Under the pieces are notes generated by a model. The model searched no databases and was not told where the DNA came from. It saw only the letters and a program-made list of their open reading frames with translations. DNA of 64,000 nt from an uncultured Leifsonia sp. (GTDB lineage: Bacteria; Actinomycetota; Actinomycetes; Actinomycetales; Microbacteriaceae): assembly GCF_945957465.1 (NCBI RefSeq), contig NZ_CAMFLC010000017.1, forward strand, positions 1 to 64,000. Direction: 5' to 3'. This document shows, in pieces, positions 40,917-50,905 of this stretch (its first letter is position 1; each line of letters opens with the position of its first letter). The position numbers and the translations under genes were made by a program.

Positions 40917-42526
40917 GCCCTCTCACTCGCCGCCGCGCCCTGACCGGCCGCGCTGGGACCATGATCGGCGGGGTCGCCCTCTTCCTCGCCTCCACCCTGG
41001 CGATCGGCACCATCGGCGTCACAGCCTTCTCCGCCGCCACCCAGGCCAAGCGGACCGCCACCTACGACACCCTCGCCCTCGCCGTGGAGAGTCGAGCGCA
41101 GCATTACGCTGCCGCGCTCGACTCGTCGTTGAGCGCTCCCGCCGTTCCCTATAGCGGCCGCGACTGCGTCCCCAGCGGCAGCGTCTGCACGACCGTGCTC
41201 CCTGACCCGCTGCCCGCCACCGACACCACACGCACCCTGCGCATCCAGGCCGACGACATGGACACGCATCTGACCATGACCCGGGACGTGCAGCTGCAGG
41301 CAACCGCCGCGACACATGTCACCGCGATCAGCTCCGACGGAAAGCCGACGTGGGCGGCCGCCGAGGAGGGCCACGTCTTCACAATCTGGGGAGTCGCCGG
41401 CGGGACCGTGACCAAGGTCACCGCGAGCCAGATGTCAGGACCGGCAGCGGGCACCCGCTGGGTCGACGCGTCGCCGCGCAACGGGATCGACAGCGCCGGG
41501 CGCGCCTGGGTCTACGGAGCCAACAACGCCTGCCAGGCGGGAACCGGGGCGACCTCGACGGGTGTGGCCGCCACAGCCCTGACGGCCCCGCAGAATGTAC
41601 GCGACGCGGTCTCCAGCGCCGATTCCGCCTTCTTCCTCGACGCGAGCGGCACGGCGTGGGGCTACGGGGCCAACTCGAGCGGGCAGCTCGGCCTCGGCAA
41701 CACATCGACGGCCTGCAGCCCTACAGCGATCAAGGGAATCAAGTTCATCGCGGTCGCCACGGCGAACGGATCAAGCTTCGGCATCGACATCACGCACCGA
41801 CTGTGGGCCTGGGGCAACGGGACCGGCGGCCAGCTCGGCGACGGGAAGAAGACCTCGTACCTGGTCCCGACTCAGATCGCCCCGTCGACCAAGTTCGTCG
41901 CCGTGGCGACCAACGGTGCGAGCAGCTGGGCAATCGACGAGCTGGGCCGCTTGTGGTCGTGGGGCAAGAACACGTCTGGTCAGCTCGGAACCGGGACGAC
42001 CGTCGACTCCGCCACGGCGACGCAGCTCAGCACCTCCACCATGTTCACTCGCATCGCCGCCGGCGCAGCCAGCATCTACGCGCTCGACAAGAGCGGCCAG
42101 CTCTGGGCAGCCGGGGAGAACAGCACCGGCGAGCTCGGGGACACGACGACAACCGATCGGCTGAGCCTGACCCGGGTCGGCGTCGGAAAGACCATCGTCG
42201 ACGTCGCCGCCGGCCGCAGCCGCGGCTTCGCGCTCGACAGCGCGGGCCACCTTTGGGCCTGGGGAGAAGCGAGCTCCGGCCGACTCGGCATCGGCTGGGA
42301 CGCCACCGTCGTGAAGACCCTGACCCCCGTGAACTCGGCCACGACCTTCCGCTCGATCAACGGCGCCCCGGACCTCGACACCGCGGCCGCCGTCGACACC
42401 GACGGCAACCTCTGGGGCATCGGAACCGGCGGAAATGGCCTGTGGAGCGCATCCCTGGCCACGAACCCGCTGACCCCCACGCGAATGCCGCGACCCACCG
42501 GCTTCACCGCACCGATCTGGAAGTGA
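40913..42526 (+). CDS. pilin-like protein with RCC1 beta-propeller
   Basis: 537 aa. A short basic leader (SPLTRRRALTGRAG) precedes the hydrophobic TMIGGVALFLASTLAIGTIG. The ectodomain from about residue 185 has six or more RCC1 repeats (GYGANSSGQLGLGN, AWGNGTGGQLGDG, SWGKNTSGQLGTG, AAGENSTGELGD), a seven-bladed-propeller family that binds proteins or DNA-associated partners. A propeller on a pilus subunit would be a natural tip adhesin, comparable in role to PilV of R64. Coupled to the next pilin-like gene. Confidence 0.82.
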   Translation: MSPLTRRRALTGRAGTMIGGVALFLASTLAIGTIGVTAFSAATQAKRTATYDTLALAVESRAQHYAAALDSSLSAPAVPYSGRDCVPSGSVCTTVLPDPLPATDTTRTLRIQADDMDTHLTMTRDVQLQATAATHVTAISSDGKPTWAAAEEGHVFTIWGVAGGTVTKVTASQMSGPAAGTRWVDASPRNGIDSAGRAWVYGANNACQAGTGATSTGVAATALTAPQNVRDAVSSADSAFFLDASGTAWGYGANSSGQLGLGNTSTACSPTAIKGIKFIAVATANGSSFGIDITHRLWAWGNGTGGQLGDGKKTSYLVPTQIAPSTKFVAVATNGASSWAIDELGRLWSWGKNTSGQLGTGTTVDSATATQLSTSTMFTRIAAGAASIYALDKSGQLWAAGENSTGELGDTTTTDRLSLTRVGVGKTIVDVAAGRSRGFALDSAGHLWAWGEASSGRLGIGWDATVVKTLTPVNSATTFRSINGAPDLDTAAAVDTDGNLWGIGTGGNGLWSASLATNPLTPTRMPRPTGFTAPIWK

Positions 42527-42534
42527 GAGAACCC

Positions 42535-44550
42535 GTGAAGAGCAACTTCCTCTCCCATCGCCTGCGCTTCCTGCGTGGCCGCGCTGGTATCAGCGTCAAC
42601 GCCCGCGAGGAGGCGATCACCACACCGATCCGCGCAGCCCAGCTGTTGCTGATCGGTGGAGTCGTCGTCGCACTCGCAGGGGCGGGCAGCATCCTGGGTG
42701 CGTCTGCCAGCGTTTCGGCCCACGCCGACGCATCGCGGATCCAGTTCGAGCGGGATGTCCGTGCCGCCTCCGTCGTGCGCGGTCTCGATGACGACACGGT
42801 CGCCCTGTTTTCCCCTGACGGCGCCTCGTGCAAGATCACGACATGGTCAATCGCGGGAAGCTCGCCGGAAAGAACCGTCCGCGTCAGCAGCGACACCACC
42901 GCGGGCGCCTGCAGTAGCACGACCCCGATCGCGCGTCCGGCAGGTGGCGACATGCAGGCCGACCAGCTCGCCGCCGCCGCGTTCACGTACGAGAACCTCG
43001 GGCATCGGACGCTGACCTTCGATGCATCCGGCGCTCCCCACCTTGAGTCGGGAGCGCGGCCGGCGAACGTCGCCGACGCCGACTGGAACGACCTTCGCCC
43101 GTACAGCGTCAGCCTGACGATCACGAGCGCAGTGAAGGACCTGACGGTGGGATCGCGCGAGCGGGTCTTCACCGGCACCACGGCCATCACGAATCTGCCC
43201 GCCGCAGACCCGAACCTCCGCTACGTCCCTCCGACTTCGCAGATACCCACCCCGTCCACGCTGCGCATCGCCAGCATCGTGCGCTCACAGGCCACCGGTA
43301 CCGCCTACTCCGGCGCCCGTGAGGGAATCACGGTGACCTTCGTCGGCGGGGTGTGCGCCGCGCAGCCCACCACCCTCACGCTCGCGTACGCGGCAAGCGC
43401 CCCAGCGGGCCTGGCCCCGGTCAACACGGTCACCGCGATGAGCTTGACCGGCGCAGCAGCGAGCCTCGAGCTGGCCGGTGTGCAGAACGGCAGCAGCGGC
43501 CTGGTCACCATCACCGCGGCGTGCGGGACGGGCAGCATGACCACCGACGCATCCGCCAACTACCACCAGGACCTCCCCTCCGCGGTTCTGTCCGTCCGAC
43601 AGGGCGCGAACGACTGGACGCACACCGTCAGCTGGACGGCAGTGTCGAGTCTCCCGACGACCTTCCAGCTGGGCCTTGGGTCGAGCAAGGTCCCAAGCGT
43701 CGGTGCTCCGGTCATTGCGACAACGACCGCTCTCACGTACAACGTGCAGTGGACGCAGGGCTGGACGTACGGAGCCGACGCCAACTACTACCTGACCGCG
43801 ATCGTCGACTCCGACAGCGCTGCCTCGACTCCTGTCGTCTTCACGACCCCGTGGCCGACCGCCCCGGCGGGAGCGAATATGACCTATACGCGCACCGGCT
43901 ACAACGGCAACTACGCATCGGGCAACGTGAAGTGGAACTTCACCGGCACCTGCCCGGCCGGGACGACGCTGCAGGCGTCTCAGCTCGAGAACCACGCGGG
44001 CACCACCAGCAGGACCTACAACGACGCAGTCCAGTACCAGGGCCCCTTCACGAACAACCTCACCCAGGTCAACTGGGGGCCGTCGTACGCGATGCAGGGC
44101 TACCCCTATGGGATGGGCCTCCAGACGCGCTGCGCGTCGCCCAACGGGCTCTACAGCCCCGTCGTGCAGGTGCAATCGCGCGAGTGGATCACGCCGATGG
44201 CGCAGCCCGGCGCGCCGGTCTGGAACGCGTACAACATCTACACCTACACCGCCCCGATCTACTGGACGCATTCGACGTGCAACGCGCCCAGCGGCTGCTC
44301 GTCGCTCGCGGTGAACTACCTCACCTACTGCGCCGCCGGGTCGAACCTGAACTCCAACGGCTGGATGTCCACCGACTGGAACGGGTCGACCTACTGGCAC
44401 AACTTCGGGTTCGGTGACTACTGGGACACCCGGGGCACGCAGCGAAACGTGACGTATACCAACGCCCAGTACAACTGCGCGACACCATGGGGCTACGTCA
44501 GTCCGATGAGTCCTCTCGGTGGCGGCGTGACGGTGACGGTGTTCCCGTGA
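42535..44550 (+). CDS. large pilin-like/tip protein (671 aa)
   Basis: GTG 42535 (VKSNFLSHRLRFLRGR); the ORF-track frame begins much earlier inside the RCC1 gene. A basic leader and REEAITTPIRAAQ come before a hydrophobic segment LLLIGGVVVALAGAG. The ectodomain is long, beta-rich, with aromatic-rich C-terminal repeats (WKFTGTC-like, TRCASPNG, THSTCNAPSG) holding several Cys. No catalytic motif. Position last among the pilins suggests a tip or adhesin subunit. Confidence 0.72.
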   Translation: MKSNFLSHRLRFLRGRAGISVNAREEAITTPIRAAQLLLIGGVVVALAGAGSILGASASVSAHADASRIQFERDVRAASVVRGLDDDTVALFSPDGASCKITTWSIAGSSPERTVRVSSDTTAGACSSTTPIARPAGGDMQADQLAAAAFTYENLGHRTLTFDASGAPHLESGARPANVADADWNDLRPYSVSLTITSAVKDLTVGSRERVFTGTTAITNLPAADPNLRYVPPTSQIPTPSTLRIASIVRSQATGTAYSGAREGITVTFVGGVCAAQPTTLTLAYAASAPAGLAPVNTVTAMSLTGAAASLELAGVQNGSSGLVTITAACGTGSMTTDASANYHQDLPSAVLSVRQGANDWTHTVSWTAVSSLPTTFQLGLGSSKVPSVGAPVIATTTALTYNVQWTQGWTYGADANYYLTAIVDSDSAASTPVVFTTPWPTAPAGANMTYTRTGYNGNYASGNVKWNFTGTCPAGTTLQASQLENHAGTTSRTYNDAVQYQGPFTNNLTQVNWGPSYAMQGYPYGMGLQTRCASPNGLYSPVVQVQSREWITPMAQPGAPVWNAYNIYTYTAPIYWTHSTCNAPSGCSSLAVNYLTYCAAGSNLNSNGWMSTDWNGSTYWHNFGFGDYWDTRGTQRNVTYTNAQYNCATPWGYVSPMSPLGGGVTVTVFP

Positions 44551-45290
44551 GCGCGCACAGGAAGGGAATGTCGTCGCGGCGCAAAGCCTTTGCCGTGGCG
44601 GGGGTCGCCGCGGCCGTTGTGGCGGCCGCGGCCGCGGGCCTCTACTTCGGTGTGGGTGCGCTGAGCGCTCAGTCCGCGGCGGAGCGCGTGTACGCGCAGC
44701 ACCATCCGGTGGGGGAGACGGAAGAGACACGCGCTGCGGCTGAGCTCAAGGTGAAGCAGGAGGCGGCGGCAGCGGAGAAGAAGCGTGAGGAGGCCAATGC
44801 GAAGTCGGCCGCGACTCCGGATTCGGTCTACACGCCGCCTCCGCAGCCGCAGGTTGCCTCGAACCGCACGCTGCCGGTAGGTGCAGCGGACCCGACGTCG
44901 CCGGCGCGGTCGACGACGGGTATCTATGCTGACTCGTTCGCGAAGGAGCTGTTGATGGCGCGCGCGATGGTGAGCGGTTCCGCGGCGCAGCCCATTGCGC
45001 CGGCGCTGGCCCCGGATGCGTGCATGGAGTCCTGGGTTCGTGAGCATGTCCACGACTACGACGGACGGACTGCCTTCGGCGTCTCGCCGGTGTGCGGAAG
45101 GCAGGTCGCGTTGATCGCGGGAGCTGGCGGCATCGACGAGAAGATCCTGCTCTTCGGCTCTGCGCAGAAGGACGGCCCCGCCGATGTGCGGCAACTGCTC
45201 CTGGCGTCGACGGGCACCGAGGTGTCATTCGCTTCGGCGTCGACGGAGGACGGTCGCACCGTGGTGATGATCGCGGCCGTCGCGTCCTGA
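44547..45290 (+). CDS. membrane-anchored periplasmic-side protein of the pilus operon
   Basis: Starts GTG 44547 overlapping the preceding TGA. One hydrophobic helix (~16-38) after a basic N terminus, then a coiled-coil rich in Ala/Glu/Lys (AELKVKQEAAAAEKKREEAN) and a C-terminal globular domain with Cys (APDACMESW, SPVCGRQV). Likely an accessory assembly protein of the pilus. Ends at a perfect bidirectional hairpin. Confidence 0.68.
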   Translation: MSAHRKGMSSRRKAFAVAGVAAAVVAAAAAGLYFGVGALSAQSAAERVYAQHHPVGETEETRAAAELKVKQEAAAAEKKREEANAKSAATPDSVYTPPPQPQVASNRTLPVGAADPTSPARSTTGIYADSFAKELLMARAMVSGSAAQPIAPALAPDACMESWVREHVHDYDGRTAFGVSPVCGRQVALIAGAGGIDEKILLFGSAQKDGPADVRQLLLASTGTEVSFASASTEDGRTVVMIAAVAS

Positions 45291-45299
45291 CCCGAGCAA

Positions 45300-45340
45300 C
45301 AAGAGAACCCCGCGAGCCACTGGCTCGCGGGGTTCTCTTG
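45300..45340. terminator. bidirectional terminator
   Basis: A perfect 19-bp stem CAAGAGAACCCCGCGAGCC / GGCTCGCGGGGTTCTCTTG with a 3-base loop, between the convergent pilus operon (stop 45290) and the Gly-rich gene (stop 45402). Marks the end of the pilus operon. Confidence 0.9.
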
Positions 45341-45401
45341 TGGGGGTGGCGCCCCGCCAAGGGGGAGGACGAGGCGCCGGGCGCCGCTTGCGCGGCGCGG
45401 C

Positions 45402-46658
<1,257 letters not shown>

Positions 46659-46781
46659 GGTGATTCCCCCTTGGTTAGGTTAGAGCGCTCGGCTCTCGTG
46701 ATGCGCCACAGAGGCGCGCTGGTGAGTGGTCGAGAGGCGAGATGGATCTCTTCTCTCTGTCGGCCGTGCAGCCGCGACCGG

Positions 46782-47072
46782 TTAGTTGACGGCGTAGAGG
46801 CGTGGCGACTCGTCGGCCCGGTCGGGGGCCACGAGCTTGTCGACGATGTAGTAGTGACGGGAGCCTTCGTGATAGTCGCCGCCTTCGTAGCCGATATGAC
46901 GCCAGCCGCGCTCCTGGAGGGAGCGGAGAGTGGCGGCGCGGGTACGGAGCAGTTCGGTGCGACGCTCGGACCCCATTCGGTCACGGGGGATCGACTGTGT
47001 CACCAGGCGATCGATGATCGGATCCTTGTCTATCTGCGGCGATCTGGTCGCCGCTTCCTTCTTCTGCTTCAA
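46782..47072 (-). CDS. hypothetical protein (96 aa), paralogue-like of 50642 product
   Basis: Starts TTG 47072 right after GGGAGGTGACC. Soluble and basic/acidic: MKQKKEAATRS at the start and a later TLRSLQERGWRHIGYEGGDY. The pattern LQE-x-GW followed by a short beta hairpin is shared with the 87-aa protein at 50642 ([16 protein letters not shown]), suggesting a common small family. It is divergent from the 47168 gene with shared operator repeats. The gap to the 45402 gene (46659-46781) has no feature I can name. Confidence 0.62.
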   Translation of the reverse strand: MKQKKEAATRSPQIDKDPIIDRLVTQSIPRDRMGSERRTELLRTRAATLRSLQERGWRHIGYEGGDYHEGSRHYYIVDKLVAPDRADESPRLYAVN

Positions 47073-47091
47073 AGGTCACCTCCCGGTTTCT

Positions 47092-47161
47092 GTAGACCAA
47101 TAACTGAAACCGTAGACCAATAACGACGAGAGTGTCAACGTTTCTGGTCTACGGATATACT
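47092..47161. promoter_or_regulatory. divergent operator repeats and leaderless promoter
   Basis: GTAGACCAATAAC occurs at 47092-47104 and 47112-47124, 20 bases apart, and GGTCTAC in inverse orientation lies at 47146-47152. TATACT (47156-47161) is exactly six bases before the 47168 ATG, so a leaderless promoter. The repeats cover the -35 side of that promoter and the region upstream of the divergent 47072 start. Confidence 0.65.
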
Positions 47162-47167
47162 CGCGTC

Positions 47168-47386
47168 ATGCCACGGCCACCGAAGAAGGACGACGAGCGG
47201 CTCTCCGCCGACAACCATGTGCGAATGAGCGCGCTACAGCAGGCGTTCATCGAGCGGGCTGCGGCGCGCGCCGGGGAGAAGCCGTCACCGTTCTTGCGGA
47301 CGGCGGGACTATCGCGCGCGAGCGAGGTCTTGGGGGAGCCCATCCCGGGAGAGGCCCCGACAGGCGAAGCTGCCGCGGAGACCTGA
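47168..47386 (+). CDS. small basic protein (72 aa), possibly ribbon-helix-helix
   Basis: ATG 47168 (MPRPPKKDDERLSADNHVRM) directly after a leaderless promoter; the ORF-track start at 47132 precedes the promoter's -10 and is rejected. Basic start then helical (LQQAFIERAAARAGEKPSPFLRTAG), similar in style to MobC-like or ribbon-helix-helix relaxosome accessory proteins. It may be the ligand of the GTAGACC repeats. Family uncertain. Confidence 0.6.
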   Translation: MPRPPKKDDERLSADNHVRMSALQQAFIERAAARAGEKPSPFLRTAGLSRASEVLGEPIPGEAPTGEAAAET

Positions 47387-47439
47387 GTCTCGAAGGTCGC
47401 GAACGTTACAGCTGCTGCTCATCTCTCAGGAAGGCCCAC

Positions 47440-49656
47440 GTGCAACCGTCGACTGGTTCGCTGTCCAAGGCAGGCTCGCTCATCGCTGCCGCCGCACTGC
47501 TACTCGTAGGAGTGATGGCCTCGGCTCCAGCGGTAGCCGACACCGGGACATTCCCGGTCGGCAAGAACCCTGCGTCGGTGGTGTACTCACCTGACGGCTC
47601 GACCGCGTATGTCACCAACGACCTCGACGCGGAGAACCCCGGCAGCGTGTCGGTGATCAACCCGAACACAGGTCAGGTCGCAGCCACCATCCCCGTGGGG
47701 ATCAACCCCCACGGCGTGAGCGTGAGCAAGAGCGGCGCCAAGGTGTACGTGGCCAACTACGGCAGCCACACCGTCTCGGTGATCGACGCCGCCAGCAACA
47801 CGGTCACTGCAACGATCACCGGGTTCAAGTATCCCGAGCGGATCGCACTCACCGCTGATGGTTCGACCGCCTACGTGAGCAACGGCTCGCCGGGGACCAC
47901 TCAGCAGGGGACCAAGACGGTGTCGGTGGTGAACCTGAGCACCAACACCATTACCGCCGCCATCCCGGTAGGGGAGTGGCCCACGGCGCTGGCGCTGACT
48001 CCTGACGGCACCCAGCTGTATGCGCTCAACCACGTGGACTCCACCATCTCGGTGATCAGCACGGCGAGCAACACGGTCACCGGCACGATCACGTTGCCCT
48101 GGTATCCGCAGGACGTGAAGTTCTCTCCTGATGGGAGCAAGGCATACGTCTCGGAGCAGGGCGCGTCCAGCAACTCCTACACCGCCTCGCTGTCGGTGAT
48201 CGACGTCGCCACCGCTCGGGTGATCCAGACGATCAGCTACGCCCCTGCGACGTACTTCCCGACTCCGAACGGCGGAGCCGACCGAGGACAGCTGGCGCTG
48301 ACTCCCGACGGCCAGAGCGCCTACATCACCAATCTGGTCGCCGGCACTGTCTCGGTGATCAACCTGGGCACGATTAAGGAGGGCGCTCCCGTCGCCGCCG
48401 GCAAGTATCCGCGGGACATCGCCATCGCGCCCACTGGGAACGCGGCGCTGGTCACCAACGGCGGCTCAGCATCGGTGACTCGACTCTCGTTGGCCTCCAC
48501 CGCGCCACCGGCGACCGCGCGAGTCAGTGGAGGGGATCGCTTCACCACTGCGGTGAGCATCTCCCAGAAGTCCTATCCGAGTACCGCTCCGGTGGTCTAC
48601 GTCGCCTCCGGCCTCGGTTACCCCGACGCGCTGGGCGCAGGCCCTGCCGCGGTCAAGCAGGGCGGCCCGCTGCTGCTCACCACAAGCTGGTCGCTTCCTG
48701 ACGCCACTGCGACGGAGATCCAGCGACTCCAGCCCAGCCAGATCGTCGTTGTGGGCGGCCCGAACAGCGTGAGCGACAGCGTGTACTCAACGCTTTCCAA
48801 ACTGGCCCCGTCGATCACACGCGTCACCGGCGGGGACCGGTTCGCCACCAACAAGGCGCTGCTCTCCTACGCGTTCCCTGGCAACAACGACACTGTGTAC
48901 GTCGCCTCGGGCCTGAACTTCCCCGACGCACTGTCCGCCTCCGCCATCTCCGGGTCAACCGGTTCGCCGGTGGTGCTGATCAACACCAACCTGGGGCACA
49001 TCGATGCGGAGACGATGAACCTGATCCGCTCGATGGCTCCGTTCAACATCGTCACGGCGGGTGGAGGTATCAGCATGCCGCCCTACCTGGTCAACGATCT
49101 GCGCAGCATCGCTAACGTGACCGAGAACGATGGCTCTGACCGCTTCGCCACCTCGCAGATGCTCAACGAGGGCAAGTACAGCGCGGCGAACCCGCCCAAG
49201 AACGTGTATCTGGCCAACGGGCTGAACTTCCCCGACGCGCTGGCCGGGGGAGCCCTGGCAGCGAAAGAGGGTTCCGCGCTGCTCACGGTGCCCGGCTGGT
49301 GCATTCCGCAGCGCACTTTGGCCGACATTCAGGGATGGGGCATCAAGAGCGTAACCCTGCTTGGTGGCAACGCCTCGCTCAGTACAGAGGTGGCCAACTT
49401 GACCGCCTGCGGCGCGAACATCGGGGGCGCGACCTCCGGGGCTGTACCCATCCCGGACAAGCCGACACGGGCCGCCTACGCGGGCATGAACAGCTACTAC
49501 CTGCCGTTCTCGCAGTGCCCCGACCCGGTCCAGTTCGCGACTCACGATCCCGGCCCCCAGGGCAACGCCTACGAGTCCTATGACTTCAGCTTCCCCTGGA
49601 GCTACAACCTCAGCGGAAGCACCTTCCGATTCTTCTACTGCTTCAGCGGGTTCTGA
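47440..49656 (+). CDS. secreted YVTN-propeller and cell-wall-binding-repeat protein
   Basis: 738 aa, GTG 47440 after AGGAAGG. Signal peptide to about ASAPAVAD. Residues ~35-345 are YVTN beta-propeller repeats (VVYSPDGSTAYVTNDL, VYVANYGSHTVSVID). Residues ~350-650 hold three cell wall binding repeat 2 units (SGGDRFTTAVSIS, TGGDRFATNKALLS, GSDRFATSQMLN, with LNFPDALA signatures). A C-terminal ~80 residues with Cys and aromatic residues is unassigned. It should be retained on the cell wall non-covalently, presenting the propeller as adhesin. Convergent overlap with the small 49635 gene. Confidence 0.85.
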   Translation: MQPSTGSLSKAGSLIAAAALLLVGVMASAPAVADTGTFPVGKNPASVVYSPDGSTAYVTNDLDAENPGSVSVINPNTGQVAATIPVGINPHGVSVSKSGAKVYVANYGSHTVSVIDAASNTVTATITGFKYPERIALTADGSTAYVSNGSPGTTQQGTKTVSVVNLSTNTITAAIPVGEWPTALALTPDGTQLYALNHVDSTISVISTASNTVTGTITLPWYPQDVKFSPDGSKAYVSEQGASSNSYTASLSVIDVATARVIQTISYAPATYFPTPNGGADRGQLALTPDGQSAYITNLVAGTVSVINLGTIKEGAPVAAGKYPRDIAIAPTGNAALVTNGGSASVTRLSLASTAPPATARVSGGDRFTTAVSISQKSYPSTAPVVYVASGLGYPDALGAGPAAVKQGGPLLLTTSWSLPDATATEIQRLQPSQIVVVGGPNSVSDSVYSTLSKLAPSITRVTGGDRFATNKALLSYAFPGNNDTVYVASGLNFPDALSASAISGSTGSPVVLINTNLGHIDAETMNLIRSMAPFNIVTAGGGISMPPYLVNDLRSIANVTENDGSDRFATSQMLNEGKYSAANPPKNVYLANGLNFPDALAGGALAAKEGSALLTVPGWCIPQRTLADIQGWGIKSVTLLGGNASLSTEVANLTACGANIGGATSGAVPIPDKPTRAAYAGMNSYYLPFSQCPDPVQFATHDPGPQGNAYESYDFSFPWSYNLSGSTFRFFYCFSGF

Positions 49657-49787
49657 GTCGCGGGCCGCCCGCGCTCGGCGGTCGTCCGCCGGCGAGAGAC
49701 GTGGTCTCTCACGTACCAACCGATCATGAAGATGGCGATACCGATCGTGAGCCCGAGGCCGACCCAGTCGCTCCAGTGCACCTGCAT
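49635..49787 (-). CDS. small single-pass membrane protein (50 aa)
   Basis: Starts ATG 49787 (MQVHWSDWVGLGL), 4 bases after the ssb stop; the ORF-track version starts inside ssb. One transmembrane helix WVGLGLTIGIAIFMIGWYV then a basic tail. Ends the ssb operon. Its last 22 bases overlap the 3' end of the convergent YVTN gene. Function unknown. Confidence 0.65.
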   Translation of the reverse strand: MQVHWSDWVGLGLTIGIAIFMIGWYVRDHVSRRRTTAERGRPATQNPLKQ

Positions 49788-49791
49788 CGGA

Positions 49792-50229
49792 TCAGGCTCC
49801 CAACGGCTCGTCGCTGGCCTGCGGGTGGTTCCACATGTCGCCGGGGTCTCCGTCCGCGGCCGGGGACTGGGCGCGGGTGACCTGTGCGGTGGCGTAGCGC
49901 AGCGACGGCCCGATCTCATCGATCTCGAGCTCGATGCTGGTGCGCTTCTCGCCTTCCTTCGTCTCGTAGGAGCGCTGCTTGAGGCGGCCCTGCGCGATGA
50001 CGCGCGACCCCTTGGTCAGCGAACCGGCGACGTGCTCCGCGAACTCGCGCCAGACGCTGGCGCGGAGGAACAGAGCCTCGCCGTCCTTCCACTCGTTCGC
50101 CTGACGGTCGAACGTGCGGGGAGTGGACGCGATGGTGAAGTTGGCGACTGCCAGCCCGTTCTGCGTGTAACGCAGCTCGGGGTCGGCGGTGAGGTTGCCC
50201 ACCACGGTGATGACGGTCTCGCCGGCCAT
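49792..50229 (-). CDS. ssb: single-stranded DNA-binding protein
   Basis: 145 aa from ATG 50229 ([19 protein letters not shown]) after AAAGGA; the 266-aa ORF is an upstream extension. The OB-fold landmarks [24 protein letters not shown] and [13 protein letters not shown] are present. The C terminus ends SDEPLGA and lacks the acidic DDDxPF tip that recruits replication partners. It is made from an operon controlled by element S4, divergent to the transfer operon, so it probably coats DNA during transfer. Confidence 0.93.
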   Translation of the reverse strand: MAGETVITVVGNLTADPELRYTQNGLAVANFTIASTPRTFDRQANEWKDGEALFLRASVWREFAEHVAGSLTKGSRVIAQGRLKQRSYETKEGEKRTSIELEIDEIGPSLRYATAQVTRAQSPAADGDPGDMWNHPQASDEPLGA

Positions 50230-50243
50230 CGTGATTCCTTTCG

Positions 50244-50645
50244 TTAGGCGCCGACGGTGCGACGCGATCGTGGGGTGACGACGGTGTCGTCGTCGACGGG
50301 TGCCGCCTCTGCCGTAAGAGAACGAGCGGGAGTGTTTGCGGCTGCTCGAGAGCGCACGGGTGCCGTTCGATAGCGGACGGTTATTACGCCCCTGTCGAGC
50401 AGGACTTCGCGGATGGGGATCGCAATGAAGAGAGGCCCGGTTATCGCCGCCGCCCACAGGGCCGGCCCAACGGGCACGGTCCACAGGATGATGAGCATGG
50501 ACACCCACCAGGGCAGCGAGCTCAGCTCCTTGGAGGCAGAGAACGCGGTCGGCGTCAGCAAAAAGACGAGGGCGAGCACAGCCAGCCAGCACAGAACAAG
50601 GGCGACGGCGAGCTGGCTCGAGCGGATCACAGACCCGTGGCTCAC
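50244..50645 (-). CDS. hypothetical membrane protein (133 aa)
   Basis: Starts GTG 50645 ([13 protein letters not shown]), overlapping the preceding stop as GTGA; the GTG at 50657 is an alternative. Hydrophobic segments [31 protein letters not shown] and [15 protein letters not shown] give three helices, then a basic soluble tail ([16 protein letters not shown]). In the S4 operon, before ssb. Function unknown. Confidence 0.65.
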   Translation of the reverse strand: MSHGSVIRSSQLAVALVLCWLAVLALVFLLTPTAFSASKELSSLPWWVSMLIILWTVPVGPALWAAAITGPLFIAIPIREVLLDRGVITVRYRTAPVRSRAAANTPARSLTAEAAPVDDDTVVTPRSRRTVGA

Positions 50646-50905
50646 TGGTCCGGGCACTTGTCCTCCGGAGCCAACTCGACTCGTCGCAGCTGATTGAAGA
50701 TCCGGTATGTTCCTCGGCGCCGGTCTTCCATTCGGTTGACCTTCACCAGCTCCCAGCCGTCTTCCTCCAGCTGCTTCATCTGCCGGTCCCAGTCGTCGAC
50801 GAGAGCCCGTTCGACTCGCTTCTTGTCGTCCGACGCTGGTTGCAGCGGAATTTCGGGGGAGAGGCGGGAGATCTCGTCGACGTCGTAGTCGAGCGTCGCC
50901 CTCAT
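50642..50905 (-). CDS. hypothetical protein (87 aa)
   Basis: Starts ATG 50905 ([17 protein letters not shown]), overlapping the preceding TGA as ATGA; the ORF-track start at 50920 lies inside the previous small gene. Soluble and acidic-basic with the [11 protein letters not shown] segment also seen in the 46782 protein. Part of the S4 operon. Function unknown. Confidence 0.65.
   Translation of the reverse strand: MRATLDYDVDEISRLSPEIPLQPASDDKKRVERALVDDWDRQMKQLEEDGWELVKVNRMEDRRRGTYRIFNQLRRVELAPEDKCPDQ

Noticed and set aside
41350-42534. N-terminal extension of the large pilin-like ORF (1066 aa in the track)
   Set aside because: It runs through the RCC1 gene in another frame and is Arg/Gly-rich; GTG 42535 with pilin-like leader fits better.
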